This document shows positions 52,605 through 61,465 of a stretch of DNA of 64,000 bases, piece by piece. The stretch is from contig CAKTVV010000016.1 in assembly GCA_934630515.1 (NCBI GenBank), positions 8,028 to 72,027 on the forward strand, in the 5' to 3' direction. Position numbers and translations under genes: made by a program. The notes below the pieces were generated by a model, which was given only the letters and a program-made list of their open reading frames with translations, made no database searches and was not told the DNA's origin. Source of the DNA: an uncultured Eubacteriales bacterium (GTDB lineage Bacteria > Bacillota > Clostridia > Oscillospirales > Acutalibacteraceae). Position 1 is the stretch's first letter. Each line of letters opens with the position of its first letter.

Positions 52605-53548
52605 CAATCCTCACCCCCTGCAACAAAGCGCTGATAGCGTGCCAGCACCTCCTGTGTCAGTGCGGCAAGATCCGCATAGTCCTCCAGCCAGATCGGCTGA
52701 GCGTATGCCATGCGGCGAAACCAGGACATTTGGCGCTTGGCGTAGCGGCGTGTTTCCCGCTTCAACGTATCCACTGCCTGTTCCAAGGTACAGGTGCCGG
52801 AAAAATACGGAATAAATTCCTTATAACCGATAGCCTGCAGCACGGTTGCCTCCGGCTGCTGCTGCAGCACCCGGCCAGCCTCCGCCACCAAGCCCTGCTC
52901 CAGCATCCGTTCGACCCGTTCATCGATACGCTGATACAGCAGCGCCCGGTCCCGATATTGCAGCACAAATAAACAGCCCCGATACGGCGGAGGAACACTG
53001 TGGGAGCGCTGCTCCTGCTGCGTCAGCGTCTCCCCTGTCAATTGAAAGACTTCCAGCGCCCGCACGATCCGATGCAGATCATTTTCGTGCAAACGAGCTG
53101 CCGCAGCGGGGTCCACCCGACTCAGCCGATCCAGCAGCACCACACCGCCCTGTTCCCGCCCGATCTGCAGCAGCTCCTGACGCAGCCGAGGATCGCCGGG
53201 CTGGGGGAAAAACTGGATATTCTCCATGAATGACTGGATGTATAGCCCCGTTCCTCCGCACAGCACCGGAGTCTTTTCCTGTGCATAGATGGCATCGAAC
53301 GCCCGGTACGCATCCTCCACATAGCGGGCGACGCTATACGGCTCCTGCAGGGGTAAAAAGCCCTGCAGATGATGCACAATCCCCTGCTGCTCTGCCGGGG
53401 TCGGGCGAGCCGTGCCTACCCACACATCGTCATACACCTGCATGGAGTCAGCCGATACCACTTCGCCGTGCAGAGCCTGCGCCAAAGCGACTGCCAACGC
53501 CGTTTTTCCGGTTGCGGTGGGACCGGCGATGACCGGATATGTCTGCAT
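52604..53548 (-). CDS. miaA: tRNA dimethylallyltransferase MiaA
   Basis: 314 residues: P-loop GPTATGKTALAV, SADSMQVYDDVWVGTARPT, TGLYIQSFME. It adds the dimethylallyl group to A37 of UNN-decoding tRNAs, which MiaB (encoded upstream in the same cluster) then methylthiolates. Confidence 0.96.
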   Translation of the reverse strand: MQTYPVIAGPTATGKTALAVALAQALHGEVVSADSMQVYDDVWVGTARPTPAEQQGIVHHLQGFLPLQEPYSVARYVEDAYRAFDAIYAQEKTPVLCGGTGLYIQSFMENIQFFPQPGDPRLRQELLQIGREQGGVVLLDRLSRVDPAAAARLHENDLHRIVRALEVFQLTGETLTQQEQRSHSVPPPYRGCLFVLQYRDRALLYQRIDERVERMLEQGLVAEAGRVLQQQPEATVLQAIGYKEFIPYFSGTCTLEQAVDTLKRETRRYAKRQMSWFRRMAYAQPIWLEDYADLAALTQEVLARYQRFVAGGED

Positions 53549-53573
53549 GGACGCACGCTCCTTTCCTGACGGC

Positions 53574-55511
53574 TTACAGCAATCGGCCGAATTGCTTCTC
53601 CAGCTCCTTTTTAGTCATTTCAATACAGACCGGGCGTCCGTGGGGACAATACCGCACGTCCTCCCGGGTCAGCACCGCTTCTGCCAACGCCAACAGCTCC
53701 TCCGGGGAGTTATGTTCCCCCGCCTTGGTCGCTGCCCGGCACGCAGAGGAATGGTAGATCCAGTCCAGCTTGGAGGAATTGACCTCCCGGCCGCCATCCG
53801 CCAAGCCGGTAGCGATCTCCCGCACCGTCGCATCGATGTCGCCGCCGCTCAAGATCAGCGGAAAGCTGCGCACCAGCACCGAATTGCTGCCGAAATCCTC
53901 CAGCTCGATTCCGGACTGCGCCAGAATATCCGCATTTTCCAGCAGCGCCGTATGCTCCTCCGGGCTGACCGAAACCGGCACCGGTGCCAGCAGCATCTGA
54001 CTGTCCGCCCGACTGGCTGACTTTAGCTGATTATACAAAATGCGCTCATGAGCGGCATGCTTATCGATGATAAACAGCGAATCCCCCCGCTGCGCCAGAA
54101 TATACGTTGTTGCAAACTCGCCCAGAAATCGGACAGGCTCCTCCTGACTTTCCAGAGCCAGCTGCTCCGGCGCCGTCGTCTCTGCTATCGGCTCCGCCGA
54201 CGGCGGTACAGGCATTTCCGGCAGCGTTCCAGACGGCGCCGGTTCCTCTGCAAGAGTCGGGGCAGTGACCATCACCGGCTGGTACACAGGCAAGGTACCG
54301 TCCTCCAGAGTCGCCTCGGTCGATGATTCGTCCACGCATAGATCCAGAAAAGACGGCGCCTTGACCGACGGCAGGACCTGTACGGTTTCCCGGCTTCGGA
54401 CAGGCTCGGATCGGACCGGCGAAGGAGCAGGCTTTCCTTCTGCCGTCGCCGGACGAGCAGGCGGTGCAGGCGGCGCAGTAAAGGGCATGTGCTCATCCTT
54501 GAGCAGCACCCGCCGAATGCTGTCCCCCTGCTCAATGCCGGCTTTCACCCCAAAATATACGGCATCGAACACCGGCTTTTCATTGATGAACCGTACCTCG
54601 ATCTTTGCGGGATGCACGTTGGCATCCACCGTCTCGGGCGGCATCGTCAGAAACAGCACACAGGTGGGAAAGCGTCCCACCATCATCACGCCCTTATAGG
54701 CACGCTCCAGCGCCACTGCCGCCGTCTGAGTCTTGACATAGCGTCCGTTGACGAAAAAGTGCTGCATCGTCCGGTTCTGGCGGCAGGCCTCCGGCTTGCA
54801 GATATAGCCCTTCACCGTCACGCCGCCCTGAGTATAATCCACCGGAATTAACCCAGCGGCAAAGGGCTTACCGAACACCGCATGGATGCAGGGCAGCAGT
54901 TGTCCGTCGCCGGGGGTCTGCAGCTCTGTGCGGCCGTTGCGGATAAACCGCACCGCTACCTCCGGATGAGACAGCGCCAGCCGCTCCACCACACCGGCAA
55001 CGGCATTGCCCTCGCTGACATCTTTTTTCAGGAATTTCATACGGGCCGGAATGTTATAAAACAACTCCCGAATCTCGAAGGTCGCCCCCTCCGGACAGCC
55101 GGCATCCTCCACGATCCGTTCTTCGCCGCCCCAGATGCAGTAATGCGTCCCCACCAGGTCGCCCCGGGCACAGGTGGTCAGATCCACCTGCGCCACCGCA
55201 GCGATGGAGGCCAATGCCTCGCCACGGAATCCCAGAGTGGAAATAGCCGACAGATCCGCTGCCGTATGCACCTTGCTGGTGGCATGGCGCAGAAAAGCGG
55301 TCGCCACATCCTCCCGGGCGATACCGCACCCGTCATCCGATACACGCATATAGGTGATCCCGCCATTCCGAATCTCTACCGTGATACGACCGGAACCGGC
55401 ATCGATGGCATTTTCCATCAGCTCCTTTATGACGGACGAAGGGCGCTCCACCACCTCACCGGCGGCGATCAGCTCGGCTGTATGCTTGTCCAGTACCTGA
55501 ATTTTAGCCAC
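53574..55511 (-). CDS. mutL: DNA mismatch repair protein MutL
   Basis: 645 residues: N-terminal GHKL ATPase (VIKELMENAIDAG, DDGCGI, TLGFRGEAL), a Pro-rich linker (about 340-440) and C-terminal dimerisation/endonuclease domain. The endonuclease motif reads DKHAAHERILYN, so the last acidic residue of the usual DQHA-x2-E-x4-E is Asn, while the later SACRAATKAG and CPHGRP motifs are kept. It is 23 bases after mutS. Confidence 0.95.
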   Translation of the reverse strand: MAKIQVLDKHTAELIAAGEVVERPSSVIKELMENAIDAGSGRITVEIRNGGITYMRVSDDGCGIAREDVATAFLRHATSKVHTAADLSAISTLGFRGEALASIAAVAQVDLTTCARGDLVGTHYCIWGGEERIVEDAGCPEGATFEIRELFYNIPARMKFLKKDVSEGNAVAGVVERLALSHPEVAVRFIRNGRTELQTPGDGQLLPCIHAVFGKPFAAGLIPVDYTQGGVTVKGYICKPEACRQNRTMQHFFVNGRYVKTQTAAVALERAYKGVMMVGRFPTCVLFLTMPPETVDANVHPAKIEVRFINEKPVFDAVYFGVKAGIEQGDSIRRVLLKDEHMPFTAPPAPPARPATAEGKPAPSPVRSEPVRSRETVQVLPSVKAPSFLDLCVDESSTEATLEDGTLPVYQPVMVTAPTLAEEPAPSGTLPEMPVPPSAEPIAETTAPEQLALESQEEPVRFLGEFATTYILAQRGDSLFIIDKHAAHERILYNQLKSASRADSQMLLAPVPVSVSPEEHTALLENADILAQSGIELEDFGSNSVLVRSFPLILSGGDIDATVREIATGLADGGREVNSSKLDWIYHSSACRAATKAGEHNSPEELLALAEAVLTREDVRYCPHGRPVCIEMTKKELEKQFGRLL

Positions 55512-55534
55512 GAGGCTCCCTCCTTACTCCGTGA

Positions 55535-58153
55535 TCAGTAGGCAGATGCGTCCTTGACCAGCTGATATAGCTCCTGCAATGCCTCAATGGGGGTCATTAC
55601 GTTGATATCCAGCTCCTTGAGATGCTGAATGATGGGATTGTCCTGCGTTGCCAGCAGCGACAGCTGCCCGGAATCCTCCGCAGCCGTCGCCCGACGAGCT
55701 GCAGCCGGAGCAGAGCCGTCAGAGGTTTCCGTCTGCCGGAGAATCTCCTTGGCACGGTTCACCACCGCATCGCAGATACCCGCCAGCTTCGCCACCTCGA
55801 TCCCGTAGCTGTCATCCGCCGGTCCACGAACGATCCGCCGCAGGAATGTGATGTCATCGCCCCGCTTTTTTGCCGCAACATTGTAGTTCTTTACGCCGGG
55901 CAGCTCTCCCTCCATGGCGGTCAGCTCGTGATAGTGGGTAGCAAACAGTGTCTTAGCCCCGATCTTTTTCTTGTCCGCCACATATTCCAGCACCGCCCGG
56001 GCAATGCTCATGCCGTCAAAGGTGGAGGTGCCCCGTCCAATCTCATCAAAAACGATCAGACTGTTGGCGGTGGCATTATGCAGGATCGACGCCACCTCGC
56101 TCATCTCCACCATAAAGGTAGACTGTCCCGCAGCCAGATCGTCCGACGCCCCGACCCGGGTGAATATGCTGTCTACGATGCCGACGGTAGCGCTCTGTGC
56201 CGGCACAAACGAGCCGATCTGCGCCATCAGGACGATCAGCGCCGTCTGGCGCATATAGGTGGATTTACCCGCCATATTCGGTCCGGTAATGATCGCAACG
56301 GTATTCTCGTTTCCGTCCAGCAGAGTATCATTGGGAACAAAAGGCGCTTCGCTGATGCTTTCCACCACCGGATGACGCCCGCCGATGATATGAATACGGT
56401 CGCCCATATCCACCTCCGGACGGCAATAATTCTGTGTCACCGCCACCTCGGCGAAGGATGCCAGCACATCCAGCTCAGCCAGCGCCTCGGCGGTTCTCTG
56501 TATCCGTTCCAGCTGCTCGGAAACCGTCTTGCGCACCCGGCAAAACAGCTGATATTCCAGCTCAACAGAACGGTCCTTGGCAGTCAGCACCCGTGTTTCC
56601 AGCTCCTTGAGCTCCTGAGTGATGTACCGCTCCGCATTGGCAAGCGTCTGCTTGCGTATGTAGGTCTCCGGCACTTGATCGCTGTAGAGTCGGGACACCT
56701 CGATGTAATAGCCAAATACCCGATTGTATCCGACCTTCAGTGATTTGATGCCGGTACGCTCCTTCTCCTGTGCCTCCACCCGGGTGATGATGTGCTTACC
56801 ATCCTTCATATCCGCCCGCAGCTCATCCAACTCCGGCATATAACCCGGACGAATCATACCGCCCTCCCGCACGGACACGGGCGGCTCGTCTGCGATCGCT
56901 GAGGCGATCAGATCCCGGATGTCCTGTAAGGGATCGATCCTGTCTCGAATAGATGTCAAGGCGCTTGCCTTAACATCCTGCAGTGCCGCCAGCACAGGCG
57001 GCAGCTGCTCCAGCGTCTGCTGCAAGGAACGCAGCTCCCGGGCGTTGGCACTGCCATAGACGATGCGGGTCATGATCCGCTCCAGATCGTAGACATTGCT
57101 CAGCTGTTCCCGGATCTCCTCCCGCACCAGACTGCTGCGGGACAGCTCCTCCACCGCCTCCAAGCGACGGGTGATAGGGGCGATTCGAATGAGCGGCTGC
57201 TCGATCCAGACCCGTATAAGCCGCTTTCCCATAGCGGTGCGGGTACGATCCAGCACCCCCAGCAGAGAGCCCCGCTTCTCCTTTGCCCGCATGGTCTCCA
57301 GCAGCTCCAGATTGCGGCGGGCGGTCAGATCCAGCTTCATATACTGAGCGTCCGAATACCAGATCGGCTCCGCCAGCCGCTCCAGACCGTTCATCTGGGT
57401 CTGCTTTAAATACCGCAGCGCTGCCCCTAAGGCGCACAATGCGGCTTCCCGTCCGGTCAGTCCCAACTCCTCCAGCGCAGTGGACGGATACTGCTCCTCC
57501 ACGGCGAGGCGGTCTGTCTGCGGGTCATATTCCTCCTGCGGACGACATTCCAGACGGCAGTGCAGTCGATTCTCAATAAAGCTCTTGACCTCCCGGTTTT
57601 CCGCTATCGTGGGGTTCGCCAGGATCTCGCTGGGATTGAACCGTCCCAGCTCATTGCTGATGCGCAGATCGATCTCCGCTCCCTCCAGCTCCGTCACCTG
57701 TATGGAGCCGGTGGAGCAATCGCAGAAGCACAGCCCGCAGCGTCCGGCACCGGGCGCTGCATAGAGGGACGCCAGATAATTGTTGCGGCTCTCGTCCAGC
57801 ATGCTGCCCTCGATGACCGTCCCCGGCGTCAGCACCCGCACAATATCCCGCTTGACCAGACCCTTAGCCGTAGCGGGGTCTTCCGTCTGCTCGCAGATCG
57901 CCACCTTATAGCCCCGAGCCACCAGCCGAGCCACATAGGACTCGTAACTGTGGAACGGCACGCCGCACATAGGCGCCCGTTCCTCCTGTCCGCAATCCTT
58001 GCCGGTCAGCGTCAGCTCCAGCTCCCGGGAGGCGATCTTCGCATCGTCGAAGAACATTTCATAAAAATCGCCCAACCGAAAGAACAGAATGGAGTCTGGA
58101 TTGGCTTTTTTCATATCCAGATATTGCTTCATCATGGGGGTATAATCAGCCAT
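55535..58153 (-). CDS. mutS: DNA mismatch repair protein MutS
   Basis: 872 residues, full-length MutS1. Mismatch-reading Phe30-x-Glu32 in GDFYEMF; connector, lever and clamp domains in the middle; ATPase with GPNMAGKSTYMR, DEIGRGTSTFDG and FATHYHEL. The C-terminal region (after 800) is Ala-rich with a tetramerisation-like end. Confidence 0.97.
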   Translation of the reverse strand: MADYTPMMKQYLDMKKANPDSILFFRLGDFYEMFFDDAKIASRELELTLTGKDCGQEERAPMCGVPFHSYESYVARLVARGYKVAICEQTEDPATAKGLVKRDIVRVLTPGTVIEGSMLDESRNNYLASLYAAPGAGRCGLCFCDCSTGSIQVTELEGAEIDLRISNELGRFNPSEILANPTIAENREVKSFIENRLHCRLECRPQEEYDPQTDRLAVEEQYPSTALEELGLTGREAALCALGAALRYLKQTQMNGLERLAEPIWYSDAQYMKLDLTARRNLELLETMRAKEKRGSLLGVLDRTRTAMGKRLIRVWIEQPLIRIAPITRRLEAVEELSRSSLVREEIREQLSNVYDLERIMTRIVYGSANARELRSLQQTLEQLPPVLAALQDVKASALTSIRDRIDPLQDIRDLIASAIADEPPVSVREGGMIRPGYMPELDELRADMKDGKHIITRVEAQEKERTGIKSLKVGYNRVFGYYIEVSRLYSDQVPETYIRKQTLANAERYITQELKELETRVLTAKDRSVELEYQLFCRVRKTVSEQLERIQRTAEALAELDVLASFAEVAVTQNYCRPEVDMGDRIHIIGGRHPVVESISEAPFVPNDTLLDGNENTVAIITGPNMAGKSTYMRQTALIVLMAQIGSFVPAQSATVGIVDSIFTRVGASDDLAAGQSTFMVEMSEVASILHNATANSLIVFDEIGRGTSTFDGMSIARAVLEYVADKKKIGAKTLFATHYHELTAMEGELPGVKNYNVAAKKRGDDITFLRRIVRGPADDSYGIEVAKLAGICDAVVNRAKEILRQTETSDGSAPAAARRATAAEDSGQLSLLATQDNPIIQHLKELDINVMTPIEALQELYQLVKDASAY

Positions 58154-58198
58154 GTATTTTCACCCTTTATCTGCGTTGTAGATCCGTTACATTCTCTG

Positions 58199-58621
58199 TC
58201 AGTGTCCGCCGCAGCCTCCGCAGCTGCCGCAATTCCCGGTGCAGCCGCTCTCCTGCGCCGCAAGCGCCGGATCCTGTCCCTGTACCGCCAGTGCAATGGC
58301 GGCGTTGATCTTGCGCACCAGCTCATCCAGCGCCGTGTGCGCCGTATTATAGGCGATCATGTGCTCATTTGCCATGATCTGACCGTATACCGCCCGCAGC
58401 TCCTCATTCAGCTGACGCAAATGAGCGGCATCCTGCTTCCCCTCCGCTTTGGACTCCTCCTGATTGATATTCATACGCTTAATATTGAAATCACCGATGA
58501 GCTGCTGCAGCGCCTCGTCGGCATCCGCCGCCGCCTGCGCCGCCCGCATCGCCGTATAGCGTTCATCGCCCTGGATCTGGTAGCCCAGATCGATCGCCAT
58601 ATTCACTAAAACCTCATCCAT
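58199..58621 (-). CDS. YlbF/YmcA family protein with cysteine-rich tail
   Basis: 140 residues: helical YlbF/YmcA core (DEVLVNMAIDLGYQIQ to about residue 120) and a C-terminal CTGNCGSCGGCGGH motif. In Bacillus, YlbF, YmcA and YaaT form an Fe-S-containing complex affecting RNA processing and development, and ymcA lies beside miaB as here. The tail, with four Cys and one His in 14 residues, is likely to bind an Fe-S cluster or zinc. Confidence 0.9.
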   Translation of the reverse strand: MDEVLVNMAIDLGYQIQGDERYTAMRAAQAAADADEALQQLIGDFNIKRMNINQEESKAEGKQDAAHLRQLNEELRAVYGQIMANEHMIAYNTAHTALDELVRKINAAIALAVQGQDPALAAQESGCTGNCGSCGGCGGH

Positions 58622-58641
58622 CGCTTATCGCTCCTTCTCGC

Positions 58642-60051
58642 TTATTCTACATGACAGATATGCCCGTGCATCACCCAACTGCGGGCATCCTCGATCTCGA
58701 TCTCCGCATATCGGCCGATCCAGTCTTCCTCTCCGTTCACACGTACCACGCCGTTATCCGGCAGCCGTGCCTCCAGATAGCCATTCCCGACGCTCTCCAG
58801 CAGTGCACGCTGGCGAGTTCCCACCAGCTTGGCCAGCCGCTCCCCGGAGATGGACTCCTGCAGCTTATTCAGCTCCTGCAGCCATGCCACCTTTGTTTCC
58901 GGCGGCACCGGATCCGGCAGGCTGGCTGCCGGTGTGCCGACCCGGGGAGAATAAATGAAGGTGAACAGAGATGTAAAGCCAACTTCCTTCACAAGACTCA
59001 AGGTGTCTTCAAACTCCTCCCGGGTCTCTCCGGGGAAGCCAACGATCACATCGCTGGTAAAGGAAATATCCGGTACCACCGACCGGGCATAACGCACCAG
59101 TTCCAGATACTGTGCCCGATCATAATGACGGTTCATCGCCCGCAGCACCCGGTCATTACCGCTTTGAAAAGGCAGGTGAAAATGATGGGATATCTTTTTG
59201 CAGGCGGCAATGGTATCGAACAGCTCATGCGTAGCGTCCTTAGGGTGCGAGGTCATGAACCGAATGGTAAAATCGCCCTCCAAGTCATTGATCTGCCGCA
59301 GCAGTCCGGCAAAGGTGACGCCATGACTCTCCCCTTTTCCGTAGGAATTGACGTTCTGTCCTAAGAGAGTGATCTCCTTATACCCGGCGGCGATCAGCTC
59401 CTTTGCCTCCGCCAGAATGTCCTCCGGCTTCCGGCTGCGCTCCCGCCCCCGTACATACGGCACCACACAGTAGGTGCAGAAATTATTACAGCCGTACATA
59501 ATGGGCAGCCACGCCTTGAAGGTCCCGTCCCGGTGGGTACGGATGCCCTCCGCTATTACGCCGTCCTGCTGCGGGGTCACCGACAGCTGTCGGCCGCTAT
59601 GCAGCGCCTCCCACAGCAGCTCCGGCAGCCGATGGATCACATGGGTGCCGAATACCAAACCGACAAAGGGGTAGCTCTCCTTAAATTTTTCTGCTACATG
59701 AGGCTGCTGCACCATACAACCGCATACGGCAATCAGCACATGGGGGTGGCGGGCTTTAATGTGCTTGAGTGCGCCCACATTGCCGAATACCCGGTCAGAG
59801 GCATGCTCCCGCACCGCACAGGTATTAAAGAGGATCAGATCCGCTTCCTCCGGCTCCTCGGTGAATGCAAAGCCCATCTCGGCGAGCATACCCTTGATAT
59901 GCTCGGAATCGGACACATTCTGCTGACATCCAAAGGTGCGCACGCACGCCAGCGGCTGCACGTTATGCTTAAGCTCGGCATAAAACTGAAACACCTGCTC
60001 CTTATAGGGCTGCTGGCGTTCCAGCTCGTCCTCCGAAATCACTGTGGTCAT
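58642..60051 (-). CDS. miaB: tRNA-2-methylthio-N6-dimethylallyladenosine synthase MiaB
   Basis: 469 residues from ATG 60051 (AAAAGGAGT); the upstream frame to 60099 is not used. UPF0004 domain with cysteines in TFGCQQNVSDSE, FNTCAVREHA and AVCGCMVQQ (auxiliary Fe-S cluster), radical SAM motif CNNFCTYCVVPYVRG, C-terminal TRAM domain. First gene of the 12-gene minus-strand run. Confidence 0.96.
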   Translation of the reverse strand: MTTVISEDELERQQPYKEQVFQFYAELKHNVQPLACVRTFGCQQNVSDSEHIKGMLAEMGFAFTEEPEEADLILFNTCAVREHASDRVFGNVGALKHIKARHPHVLIAVCGCMVQQPHVAEKFKESYPFVGLVFGTHVIHRLPELLWEALHSGRQLSVTPQQDGVIAEGIRTHRDGTFKAWLPIMYGCNNFCTYCVVPYVRGRERSRKPEDILAEAKELIAAGYKEITLLGQNVNSYGKGESHGVTFAGLLRQINDLEGDFTIRFMTSHPKDATHELFDTIAACKKISHHFHLPFQSGNDRVLRAMNRHYDRAQYLELVRYARSVVPDISFTSDVIVGFPGETREEFEDTLSLVKEVGFTSLFTFIYSPRVGTPAASLPDPVPPETKVAWLQELNKLQESISGERLAKLVGTRQRALLESVGNGYLEARLPDNGVVRVNGEEDWIGRYAEIEIEDARSWVMHGHICHVE

Positions 60052-60097
60052 AGGATACTCCTTTTGGGTTACTTTAAGGCCTGTTGCCTTTCTGTAC

Positions 60098-60126
60098 ATT
60101 ATACCAAATCAGCCGCTGCTTTTCAA
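60098..60126 (-). promoter_or_regulatory. Sigma-A promoter of the miaB-to-rluD cluster
   Basis: On the minus strand TTGAAA (60126-60121), 17 bp, TATAAT (60103-60098). It is the only clear promoter upstream of twelve closely spaced or overlapping genes. Confidence 0.88.
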
Positions 60127-60137
60127 TCCCAAAACGC

Positions 60138-60174
60138 AAAAATATCTCTGCCGATCCGGAAAACCGACAGAGAT
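60138..60174 (-). terminator. Terminator of the histidine phosphatase gene
   Basis: On the minus strand ATCTCTG (60174-60168) pairs with CAGAGAT (60150-60144), with extra pairing inside, and is followed by ATTTTTG. Confidence 0.75.
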
Positions 60175-60188
60175 CGAAGCGAAAACTA

Positions 60189-60821
60189 TCAATAGCGTAT
60201 ATTCGTGATCAGCCCCTCCAAATGGGCATGAAGATCTCGCTTTAGCAGCGTTCCTACAGCGCCATCATAAGTAACGACTGTGACAGATGCATTGGAAACA
60301 AACGGAATAGCGGCGATCTTATCCGGCGGGAGCTGCGCCCACACCGCCTCCATTACCCGCAGCGCCAATCCGTGGGTCACCAAGCACAGGTGCCCCTCCG
60401 GATGCCGCCGGACGATCCGCTCAATGGCGGAGCGCACCCGCACCTGCACCTGCAGCGCAGACTCCCCGCCGGGGCAATGCGATAAGCCGATATTCTCTTT
60501 CCAGACCCGATACTCATCCGGATACCGGGCGGCGATCTCCGGATAAGTCAGCCCCTCCCAGACGCCGCCGCAGATCTCCCGCAGTCCCGGCTCCGGAAAG
60601 ACCGGCAGATGGTGCGGAGCAGCAAGGATCGCTGCTGTTTCCATCGCCCGGGATAGATCGCTGGAATACACAGCCTCCAAGGGAACAGCATGCAGAAACG
60701 CCGCTGTGCACTGTGCCTGCTTTCGACCGATGTCAGACAGCGGCATATCCCGATTGCCCGCCAGCCGATCCTCGTGATTGGCGACACTTTCCCCATGCCG
60801 CACGATGTACAATGTCGTCAT
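60189..60821 (-). CDS. Histidine phosphatase family protein (phosphoglycerate mutase-like)
   Basis: 210 residues from ATG 60821 (GGAGAGG). Catalytic LYIVRHGESVAN, then LSDIGRKQAQ, the SDLSRAMETA segment, acid Glu in REICGGVWEG, and second His in LVTHGLALR. Members include CobC (alpha-ribazole phosphatase), broad phosphatases and mutases. Position beside a corrinoid-reductase-like pduS makes a CobC role possible but unproven. Confidence 0.88.
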   Translation of the reverse strand: MTTLYIVRHGESVANHEDRLAGNRDMPLSDIGRKQAQCTAAFLHAVPLEAVYSSDLSRAMETAAILAAPHHLPVFPEPGLREICGGVWEGLTYPEIAARYPDEYRVWKENIGLSHCPGGESALQVQVRVRSAIERIVRRHPEGHLCLVTHGLALRVMEAVWAQLPPDKIAAIPFVSNASVTVVTYDGAVGTLLKRDLHAHLEGLITNIRY

Positions 60822-60843
60822 ATACCTCTCCAAATGACAAACA

Positions 60844-60870
60844 GAAAAGCCGACAGTCTGTCGGCTTTTC
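60844..60870 (-). terminator. Terminator of the BMC operon
   Basis: A perfect 12-bp stem (60844-60855 with 60859-60870) with a 3-nt loop directly after pduT; Ts end the arm on the minus strand. Confidence 0.88.
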
Positions 60871-60885
60871 AAAAACAGATTGCTT

Positions 60886-61431
60886 TTACAGATGCTTCCA
60901 CAGATCCTCGTGGGGAGCTGCCATGATGGACTTGCTGCTGAACAGCCCCTGCCGCACAGCGTAATCCCCTGCCGCCTCGATGGCAGCCGTCACATCGCCT
61001 ACCTCACCGGTGACCATCAGCACGCCCTTGCCGCCCATACCACGGGACAGGCGCAGATCCACGATATCCACCTTCGCTGCCTTGACCGCCGCATCCGCCG
61101 CCAAAATGATGCTGGAGGCAGAATAGGTTTCCAGACAGCCCAACGCCCCGTGGGGCGCCTCGGGCTGTGCGCCCAGCAGCGCCGTCACAACAGCCGGATC
61201 GATCCGCCCCATGACGGTGCAGTCCAGCACATAGGTACCGAATTTCATCTTCACATGATCCACCGCCGTCTGCACATCGGAGATGGAGCCGGTCAGCAGG
61301 ATCTCATATTTGCCGGGACAGGAGGGATGAGCGGAGATCAGCCGCACGCCGGATGCCTTCAGCGCATCATCACAAGCCTCCACTCCCACCGGGATACTTT
61401 TCAATTCTAAAACGCCAACTGCATAAATCAT
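60886..61431 (-). CDS. pduT: BMC shell protein PduT (tandem BMC domains)
   Basis: 181 residues: two BMC domains (about 1-85 and 95-181), so a BMC-T trimer. Cys38 in PSCPGKYEILL occupies the position of the pore cysteine that holds a [4Fe-4S] cluster in Salmonella PduT, and the end ...AAPHEDLW matches PduT's RPHEAMW. It probably passes electrons through the shell to PduS, whose gene is 34 bases upstream. Confidence 0.92.
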   Translation of the reverse strand: MIYAVGVLELKSIPVGVEACDDALKASGVRLISAHPSCPGKYEILLTGSISDVQTAVDHVKMKFGTYVLDCTVMGRIDPAVVTALLGAQPEAPHGALGCLETYSASSIILAADAAVKAAKVDIVDLRLSRGMGGKGVLMVTGEVGDVTAAIEAAGDYAVRQGLFSSKSIMAAPHEDLWKHL

Positions 61432-61465
61432 TGCATATTCCAGCCTTTCTCGATCCGGCGCAGGC

